A stretch of DNA of 11,088 bases from Prevotella sp. UBA3288 (lineage in GTDB: Bacteria > Bacteroidota > Bacteroidia > Bacteroidales > Bacteroidaceae): assembly GCA_002361655.1 (NCBI GenBank), contig DETM01000064.1, positions 1 to 11,088 on the forward strand. Reading direction: 5' to 3'. The notes beneath the pieces were generated by a model, which worked only from the letters and a program-made list of their open reading frames with translations, had not been told where the DNA came from and did not search any database. Positions 6,149-11,088 of the stretch are shown piece by piece. Position 1 is the first letter of the stretch, and every line of letters begins with the position of its first letter. Position numbers and translations under genes: made by a program.

Positions 6149-6451
6149 ATGCCCCAAGAACAATCGTCAGTCAAGGAGAGACAGCGTGTGGACCTCAAGG
6201 AGCCACGACGCTATAAAGTAACCATCTACAATGACGACTTCACCACCATGGAATTTGTCATCAAGGTGCTCACACAAGTATTCTTTAAAAGTGCGCAGGA
6301 GGCCGAGCAACTCATGCTGCAAGTGCACCACGCCGACAAGGCCGTGGTAGGCATCTATACCTACGACATAGCCGTATCGAAAGTGAGGCGTGCCACACAG
6401 ATGGCTCGCGACGAGGGATACCCGCTCCGACTGACCTACGAACCAGAATAG
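6149..6451 (+). CDS. clpS: ATP-dependent Clp protease adaptor ClpS
   Basis: A 100-residue adaptor that binds proteins with N-degron residues (Leu, Phe, Tyr, Trp in characterised bacteria) and delivers them to the ClpA N domain. Residues 1-20 form the variable flexible tail. The core then shows the N-degron pocket signature YNDDFTTMEFVI (27-38), with Asn28, Asp29, Asp30 and gatekeeper-type Met34, and VHHADKAVVGIY (59-70), whose Val59-His60 correspond to the Val65-His66 pocket residues of E. coli ClpS. The length is close to the 106 residues in E. coli. It starts 14 bp after the 463-residue gene and stops 2 bp before clpA, so clpS and clpA are translationally coupled or nearly so. The call is firm; the exact residue preference is not visible. 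Confidence 0.94.
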   Translation: MPQEQSSVKERQRVDLKEPRRYKVTIYNDDFTTMEFVIKVLTQVFFKSAQEAEQLMLQVHHADKAVVGIYTYDIAVSKVRRATQMARDEGYPLRLTYEPE

Positions 6452-6453
6452 CC

Positions 6454-8691
6454 ATGCCATATAAATATACAGCCCGTCTAAAAAAAATACTCGACGAAGC
6501 CTCCGGTCTGTGCGTCAGCCACCGCCATGCATATGTCACCCCCGAACACCTGCTGCATGCCTTGCTGCGCGACCATCTGTTTTACGCCGTACTGAGTGAC
6601 TACTGCGATACGGCGCCGCTATTTATGCAAGTCAACGACTTTGTCAACGACATGGAAACCGTGCCCGACGAGATGGCCTATCACCCTGTCACGTCCATAC
6701 AGTTTGATCAGTTGATGGCAATGGCCTGCGAACAGGCGGTCAACAGTGGGCGACAGGTAATCGACATACCACACGTAGTCAGTTCGCTGCTGCTGCTCGA
6801 AGACTCATGGGCGGCCTATCTGCTGGCCGACGCACTGCATGGCACTACCACCGAGTTCATGAGCGATCTTATATCTAATTATGAGGTGATGGAAGAGACC
6901 ATAGAGAATAGCACCACTGGCGACATCTCGACAGACAACTCGCCTCACGACAAGCAAGCAGCGATGTGGCGACGGCTCGTCACCTGCATGAACGACGTGC
7001 TCGACCAGAAGAACCCGCTCATCGGCAGAGACCGCGAACTGGAGCGCACCATACAGGTGCTCTGCAGGCGCGACAAGAACAACCCCCTACACATCGGCGA
7101 ACCGGGCGTAGGCAAGACGGCACTGGTCTATGGGCTTGCTGCACGCATCAACGAAGGCCGCGTGCCCAAACGACTCAAGGGCAGTAAAATCTATATGCTC
7201 GACCTGGGTACGATGCTCGCCGGCACACAGTACAGAGGCGACTTCGAGAAGCGCATCAAGCAGGTGATGGACGGCATTGCCGGCGAGAGCGCAAACAACA
7301 TCGTCTATATCGACGAGATACACAATCTGGTCGGTGCCGGTGCCGTGGGCGAGAGCAGCATGGATGCGTCGAACATGCTCAAGCCCTACCTCGAACGTGG
7401 CGACCTCAGATTCATCGGCTCCACCACCTACGAGGAGTACAACCGCTATTTTTCACGCTCTAAAGGTCTGGTACGCCGCTTCCAGCAAATCGACATCCTC
7501 GAGCCGAGTGTCGACGAGACCATACATATCCTTAAGCAACTCCGTCCGAAGTACGAAGACTTCCACCATGTCGTCTACGAAGATGCCGCCCTCGAGTATG
7601 CCGCTGAAGCCAGTGCCAAGTTCGTAGGCGACCGCTTCCTGCCCGACAAGGCCATTGACCTGATTGACGAAGCGGGAGCGGCCCTCGAAGCCGAAGATGC
7701 TACAGTCAAGGTGGCCGGCAAGGAACTCGTGGCCGACATCCTGTCGAAGACCTGCAAGGTGGAGGCCCTCTCCGCCAAAGCCGACGACAACGAGCGGCTG
7801 CAAAACCTCTCCCCTAGCCTGCTCGAAAAGATCTATGGACAAGACGAGGCCATCCGCCAGGTGGTAGAAGCCGTACAGATGTCGAAAGCCGGTCTCATCG
7901 ACGACAACAAGCCCGTGGCCTCACTCCTCTTCGTCGGTCCCACCGGTGTCGGCAAGACCGAGGTGGCCCGTGTACTGGCCAGCACCCTGGGCATCGAACT
8001 CGTGCGTTTCGACATGAGTGAATACACGGAGCGCCACACCGTAGCCAAACTCATCGGCTCGCCTGCCGGATACGTAGGCTACGAGGACGGCGGACTGCTC
8101 ACCGATGCCATCCGCAAGACCCCGCATTGTGTACTCTTGCTCGACGAGATCGAGAAGGCCCACTCAGACATCTACAATATTCTGCTGCAGGTGATGGACT
8201 ACGCCCGTCTGACCGACAACAAGGGGCGCAAGGCCGACTTCCGCAATGTCATACTCATCATGACCAGCAATGCCGGCGCACAATATGCCGCCCAGGCCAG
8301 CATCGGCTTCCAGGGCAATGTCAGCCGCGGAGAGGCCATGCTGCACCAGGTTAAGAAGACGTTCAAGCCCGAATTCCTCAACCGTCTGAGCGGTACCGTC
8401 GTCTTCAACGATATAGACCGCACGATGGCCACACGCATCCTCCGCAAGAAACTCTCCGAACTGCAGCAGCGGCTGACCGCCCGGCAGGTCACACTCACGC
8501 TCACCGACCAGGCCTTTGACCATCTGCTCACCGAAGGATTCAACCGCCACTATGGTGCCCGCGAGATGGACCGCGTCATCGCCCAGCGCCTCAAGCCACT
8601 GCTCACCAACGAAATTCTCTTCGGTTCGCTTAGGCAAGGCGGCGAGGCCCGCATCGACCTGCACGACGGTCAACTGTCTATCAACCATTAA
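6454..8691 (+). CDS. clpA: ATP-dependent Clp protease ATP-binding subunit ClpA
   Basis: AAA+ unfoldase that threads substrates into ClpP. The 745 residues compare with 758 in E. coli ClpA. Order: a Clp N-terminal repeat domain (about 1-145, [13 protein letters not shown] near 28-40); AAA1 with Walker A GEPGVGKT (215-222), Walker B IVYIDEIH (283-290) and Arg pair 341-342; AAA2 with Walker A GPTGVGKT (495-502), the pore segment GYVGYEDGG (539-547), Walker [12 protein letters not shown] (560-570) and sensor-2 GARE (701-704). No ClpB/ClpC-type middle domain lies between AAA1 and AAA2, which points to ClpA. A ClpP-binding loop tripeptide IGF is at 617-619, where E. coli ClpA has IGL. The AAA1 P-loop is preceded by NNPLHIG rather than the usual NNPLLVG, a mild oddity. 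clpS directly upstream supports the call. Confidence 0.95.
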   Translation: MPYKYTARLKKILDEASGLCVSHRHAYVTPEHLLHALLRDHLFYAVLSDYCDTAPLFMQVNDFVNDMETVPDEMAYHPVTSIQFDQLMAMACEQAVNSGRQVIDIPHVVSSLLLLEDSWAAYLLADALHGTTTEFMSDLISNYEVMEETIENSTTGDISTDNSPHDKQAAMWRRLVTCMNDVLDQKNPLIGRDRELERTIQVLCRRDKNNPLHIGEPGVGKTALVYGLAARINEGRVPKRLKGSKIYMLDLGTMLAGTQYRGDFEKRIKQVMDGIAGESANNIVYIDEIHNLVGAGAVGESSMDASNMLKPYLERGDLRFIGSTTYEEYNRYFSRSKGLVRRFQQIDILEPSVDETIHILKQLRPKYEDFHHVVYEDAALEYAAEASAKFVGDRFLPDKAIDLIDEAGAALEAEDATVKVAGKELVADILSKTCKVEALSAKADDNERLQNLSPSLLEKIYGQDEAIRQVVEAVQMSKAGLIDDNKPVASLLFVGPTGVGKTEVARVLASTLGIELVRFDMSEYTERHTVAKLIGSPAGYVGYEDGGLLTDAIRKTPHCVLLLDEIEKAHSDIYNILLQVMDYARLTDNKGRKADFRNVILIMTSNAGAQYAAQASIGFQGNVSRGEAMLHQVKKTFKPEFLNRLSGTVVFNDIDRTMATRILRKKLSELQQRLTARQVTLTLTDQAFDHLLTEGFNRHYGAREMDRVIAQRLKPLLTNEILFGSLRQGGEARIDLHDGQLSINH

Positions 8692-8704
8692 TAATCTGCT
8701 GCTC

Positions 8705-9349
8705 GTGGTTTTCCTGCTCGACAACGAACTATGGTTCCCCGACCCCCGCCTGGCCGACGACGACGGATGTCTGGCCATCGGTGGCGACCTCAGTGTCGAC
8801 CGCCTGCTGCTAGCCTATCAGCACGGCATCTTCCCTTGGTTCTCTTTCCGCGACAACGACAAGCCCGTCTGGTACTGCCCACATGAGCGCTTTGTCATCT
8901 TCCCCGACGATATTCACGTCTCCCACTCCATGCGTACCTTATTAAACAAAAGGCTCTATACCTTCAGTTTCAACCGCGACTTCGAGGGTGTCATCAGCAA
9001 CTGCAGCCAACTACGCATCGACGAAGAGGGAGCCTGGCTGGGCAATGACATCATCGAAGCCTACACCGAACTCCACCGCCAGGGCTTTGCCGCCAGCGTC
9101 GAGGTGTGGGACAAGGACGACTGTCTGGTAGGCGGTCTCTACGGAGTCAACATCGGCCATGCTTTCTTCGGCGAGAGCATGTTCTCGCTCGTGCCGTCAG
9201 CCTCTAAACTCGCCCTCATCTATCTGGCCCAAACCATGAAGAGACTGGGAGGGTCGCTCATCGACTGCCAACTAAAAACCGCCCATCTCGAGTCGATGGG
9301 CGGCCGTTTCATCAGTTACGATGAGTATATGCGTATCATTTCTTCTTAG
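8705..9349 (+). CDS. aat: leucyl/phenylalanyl-tRNA-protein transferase
   Basis: Transfers Leu or Phe from charged tRNA to N-terminal Lys or Arg of proteins, creating the N-degron that ClpS reads. Aat-family signatures are in order: IGGDLS (25-30), GIFPWFS (41-47), EVWDKDDCLVGGLYG (133-147), FFGESMFS (154-161), ASK (166-168), LIDCQL (185-190) and MGGRFI (198-203). Length is 214 residues versus 234 in E. coli; the C-terminal tail is shorter. No ATG fits: the first in-frame start that keeps the family's N-terminus (VFLLDNELWFPDP) is the GTG at 8705, 13 bp after clpA. The 3' end overlaps the converging M48 gene by 14 bp. With clpS and clpA in the same run, tagging and degradation are genetically linked. 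Confidence 0.92.
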   Translation: MVFLLDNELWFPDPRLADDDGCLAIGGDLSVDRLLLAYQHGIFPWFSFRDNDKPVWYCPHERFVIFPDDIHVSHSMRTLLNKRLYTFSFNRDFEGVISNCSQLRIDEEGAWLGNDIIEAYTELHRQGFAASVEVWDKDDCLVGGLYGVNIGHAFFGESMFSLVPSASKLALIYLAQTMKRLGGSLIDCQLKTAHLESMGGRFISYDEYMRIISS

Positions 9350-10202
9350 AAGTTACCCGCAGTGTCTTTGTGGTCTTGACAGCCGACGCTGACCCCTTGG
9401 GCTTGTAGTATTTCAAGGCCTCCGACATCCAGCCCTGGATATTCGAGATGCGGGTCTCGTCAGAGGGATGGTCGCTGAACAGACTGTTGCTGCTATTGCC
9501 CTGGGCGGCCATGCGCTGCCAGAAGGTGGTGGCAACACGGGGATCGTAGCCGGCCATGGCTGCGAAGATCAGACCCATGTGGTCGGCCTCGCTCTCCTGC
9601 TTCCTGGAGAAGCCCGATGTCCAAAGTTGACCGCCCAACGACTGGCCGAGGGCTATCAACTGTTGCGTGCCCTGACCGACGCCGGCACCTTGCATCACTG
9701 CGCCGAGGATGGCCGTGCCGTACTGGTTCTTGTACTCGTTGCTCAGACGCTCAGCCGAATGTTTCGCCACGGCGTGGGCTATCTCATGGCCAAGCACGAT
9801 GGCCAGCGAGGCCTCGTCTTGGGTGACAGGCAGCAAGCCCTCATAGACCACGATTTTGCCGCCCGGCATACACCAGGCATTCACCTGCTTGTCTTGCACC
9901 AGGTTGAACTCCCAGGCATAGTTCTGCACCTCGCTGCCCATGCCGTTGGCATTCAGATAACTGACCACGGCATTGGCCAGGTTCTGACCCACCCGCTTCA
10001 CCATAGCGGTATTGGTGGCGTTGACCGAGGCCTTGGCCGTCTGCATATACTGGCGGTATTGCTGGTTTGACAGGCTCAGCACGTCGCCATCGCTGACCAG
10101 CAGATTCTGTTTGCGCCCTGTAATGGGCACTGTCGATGTGGTGCCGCAGCCCACCAACACGGCTGCCACTAGCGACATCACTAATAGTTTTATTGATTTC
10201 AT
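9336..10202 (-). CDS. M48-family zinc metalloprotease lipoprotein
   Basis: A 288-residue membrane-anchored protease related to the M48 peptidases LoiP/YggG and Oma1, likely cutting misfolded envelope proteins. A lipoprotein signal (residues 1-18) ends in a lipobox L-V-G-C with Cys19 to be lipidated. The catalytic motif HEIAH is at 139-143 (His139, Glu140, His143), and the third zinc ligand is probably Glu203 in KQESEAD (201-207), with Asp207 completing the ExxxD signature. A typical SDHPSDETRI (243-252) follows, then a basic tail ending TSKKK. The TAACTTTGC promoter lies just upstream. The gene is monocistronic as far as the window shows, converges on aat, and overlaps it by 14 bp. Family and lipobox are clear; the substrate is not. 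Confidence 0.93.
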   Translation of the reverse strand: MKSIKLLVMSLVAAVLVGCGTTSTVPITGRKQNLLVSDGDVLSLSNQQYRQYMQTAKASVNATNTAMVKRVGQNLANAVVSYLNANGMGSEVQNYAWEFNLVQDKQVNAWCMPGGKIVVYEGLLPVTQDEASLAIVLGHEIAHAVAKHSAERLSNEYKNQYGTAILGAVMQGAGVGQGTQQLIALGQSLGGQLWTSGFSRKQESEADHMGLIFAAMAGYDPRVATTFWQRMAAQGNSSNSLFSDHPSDETRISNIQGWMSEALKYYKPKGSASAVKTTKTLRVTSKKK

Positions 10203-10229
10203 GACTATATGGTTTTTTATAATAATGAT

Positions 10230-10238
10230 GCAAAGTTA
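10230..10238 (-). promoter_or_regulatory. -7 promoter element for the M48 gene
   Basis: TAACTTTGC read on the minus strand matches the TAnnTTTGC consensus. It is 27 bases upstream of the ATG at 10202. A TTTG at 10266-10263 is 24 bases further up, slightly longer than the usual 19-21, so the -33 box is uncertain. Confidence 0.7.
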
Positions 10239-10273
10239 CACATTATTTCCGAAACTACGCCACAAAAAAGCAC

Positions 10274-10310
10274 AAAAAAATGTGAGGAGCCTCAACAGGA
10301 AGCCCCTCAC
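10274..10310 (-). terminator. intrinsic terminator after the small exported-protein gene
   Basis: Read on the minus strand, GTGAGGGGCTTC (10310-10299) and GAGGCTCCTCAC (10293-10282) can pair over 12 bp including two G-U pairs, around a 5-base loop. An A and seven Ts follow directly. It lies about 34 bases past the stop of the gene at 10344-10706 and ends that transcript ahead of the M48 promoter. Confidence 0.88.
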
Positions 10311-10343
10311 CGGTAAAATTACTAAAAACTCCTATCTCTGTTC

Positions 10344-10706
10344 TTACTTCAAACCGCGGTTCGAAAGCGTCACATTCAGCAGCAGCAGGTACTTCTTGTA
10401 CTGCTTGTCGTCCAGCACGTAGTGCATGTAGCGGATGTCCTTCTTCACGGCCTTGTCGACCATGTCGGCACGATCTTCTTCCTTGGCATATGCTGCAAGC
10501 ATCATCTCGTCGCAGAAGGCACTGTGAATGTCCTGCACCACTTCCATCTGATCGTTGGTCAGACCCAGCGTGACGGCCAGTTTACGCATATTGACTGTCA
10601 TGTCGTAGGTCTCTGCCTGAGCCACTGCACTGTTGTTCTCGTTCTCTGCAAACGACATCGATGTCATTGCGAACATGGCTACAACCATCAAAACAATCTT
10701 TTTCAT
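10344..10706 (-). CDS. small exported protein with Spy/CpxP-like LTxxQ motifs
   Basis: A 120-residue protein with a clear Sec signal peptide (KK, then a hydrophobic core VLMVVAMFAM, cut after Ala20 in SFA-ENE). The mature part is about 100 residues, helical and charged. LTNDQ (49-53) and LDDKQYKKYL (98-107) recall the paired LTxxQ motifs of the Spy/CpxP periplasmic chaperone-like family, spaced about 49 residues apart. A helical segment MRKLAVTLGL (40-49) precedes the first. The relation to Spy is inference from these motifs; the length is shorter than E. coli Spy (161). The single cysteine (Cys65) makes a disulfide within the mature chain unlikely. It has its own promoter (10856-10864), a long leader, and a strong terminator, so it is monocistronic. 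Confidence 0.75.
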   Translation of the reverse strand: MKKIVLMVVAMFAMTSMSFAENENNSAVAQAETYDMTVNMRKLAVTLGLTNDQMEVVQDIHSAFCDEMMLAAYAKEEDRADMVDKAVKKDIRYMHYVLDDKQYKKYLLLLNVTLSNRGLK

Positions 10707-10850
10707 ACTCTTTTTCCTTTCTTTTCTTTACTCGGGACCTTCCGGTGTTTGTGTTCTTTGTTATCCTTTTTTAATTTTTATCCTGTTTACTGTTCAGGCC
10801 CCTACCTTATTAATATGTTATCCTTTGTCGCCAGGATTTTGTTCCTTTTG
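10707..10850 (-). promoter_or_regulatory. long purine-rich 5' leader of the small exported-protein gene
   Basis: About 145 bases separate the predicted start of transcription from the ATG. On the coding strand this leader holds GGATAA three times (within 10818-10826, 10778-10785 and 10761-10768), two of them as AAAGGATAA, and ends in a purine-rich run with GGAAAAAGAG just before the start. It is unusually long compared with the other leaders here (about 15-30 bases). I see no known riboswitch fold and no upstream reading frame I would support. Confidence 0.5.
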
Positions 10851-10855
10851 ACGAT

Positions 10856-10886
10856 GCAAAGGTACGACTATTTTATGAACCGACAA
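10856..10886 (-). promoter_or_regulatory. Bacteroidota-type promoter for the small exported-protein gene
   Basis: TACCTTTGC on the minus strand (10864-10856) fits the -7 consensus. A TTG at 10886-10884 with a 19-base spacer fits a partial -33 box (ATTG in place of TTTG). Confidence 0.72.
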
Positions 10887-11088
10887 TGGATTTTTGTAGA
10901 TTGTGTGCGAAAACAGGCCGTTTTGTTGACCAAAATCAAAGAATCGCCCTTTTTGTGAATTCTTATCTTTCCTTAGTTAAAAATAAATCTAATTACATTT
11001 TGTATTGCCCTGACTTTTCGTTGCCACCTCCATGAAAATCCATGCATCTTTTATTCCAAATTTCAAATTTTATGCAGAAAAACTTGAT
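10887..11088. other. AT-rich intergenic sequence without a recognised gene
   Basis: The last 200 bases contain no open frame I would support on either strand, no tRNA-like fold and no strong terminator. A short imperfect stem (AAGAAT 10939-10944 with ATTCTT 10959-10964) is too weak to call. It may be the upstream region of a gene beyond the window. Confidence 0.5.

Noticed and set aside
8516..8704. Upstream extension of Aat into clpA
   Set aside because: It is out-of-frame clpA sequence. The family N-terminus VFLLDNELWFPDP begins at the GTG at 8705.
10422..10958. 178-codon plus-strand open frame across the small exported gene and its leader
   Set aside because: It is antisense to a gene with signal peptide, promoter and terminator, and it runs through that promoter into AT-rich sequence.
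10939..10964. Imperfect stem near the right end as a terminator
   Set aside because: Only six pairs with a 14-base loop, no T-run in the right place, and no gene ending nearby.

Overview
The window looks like chromosomal DNA from a member of the Bacteroidota, most likely a Prevotella-type Bacteroidales. Four promoters carry the TAnnTTTGC -7 element typical of that phylum, and most start codons have no Shine-Dalgarno sequence in front of them. The proteins (a UxaA/LacI-type pair, a VapE-type remnant, a short Aat, an M48 lipoprotein) also fit this group. The assignment is from motifs and remembered family features, not from a database search.

Layout. Positions 1-139 hold a pyrimidine-rich tract and a strong nested inverted repeat. 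Next (140-601, minus) is a decayed fragment of a VapE-like P-loop ATPase gene. It has lost its N-terminal part and a central segment and lies 7 bp beyond the stop of uxaA. uxaA (609-2105, minus; altronate dehydratase) follows a LacI-family regulator gene (2165-3235, minus), so the two probably form one hexuronate-catabolism transcription unit. The regulator's promoter diverges from a promoter driving two identical tandem tRNA-Asp(GTC) genes (3414-3487, 3530-3603), which end in a clear intrinsic terminator.

Only 21 bp after that terminator begins a tightly packed six-gene plus-strand run (3668-9349). It encodes an exported protein of unknown function, a small coiled-coil protein, a 463-residue protein of unknown function, the adaptor ClpS, the AAA+ unfoldase ClpA, and the leucyl/phenylalanyl-tRNA-protein transferase Aat. 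ClpS, ClpA and Aat are the recognition, unfolding and tagging parts of the bacterial Leu/N-degron pathway, so this run holds that pathway apart from ClpP. The three unrecognised genes in front are the best candidates here for undescribed biology, perhaps partners or substrates of the pathway. That is inference from gene order only.

Downstream, on the minus strand, lie an M48-family zinc metalloprotease lipoprotein (9336-10202), whose 3' end overlaps aat by 14 bp, and a small exported protein (10344-10706) with two Spy/CpxP-like LTxxQ-type motifs, its own terminator, and a long purine-rich leader behind a TACCTTTGC promoter. The last 220 bases are AT-rich and hold no gene I can support.
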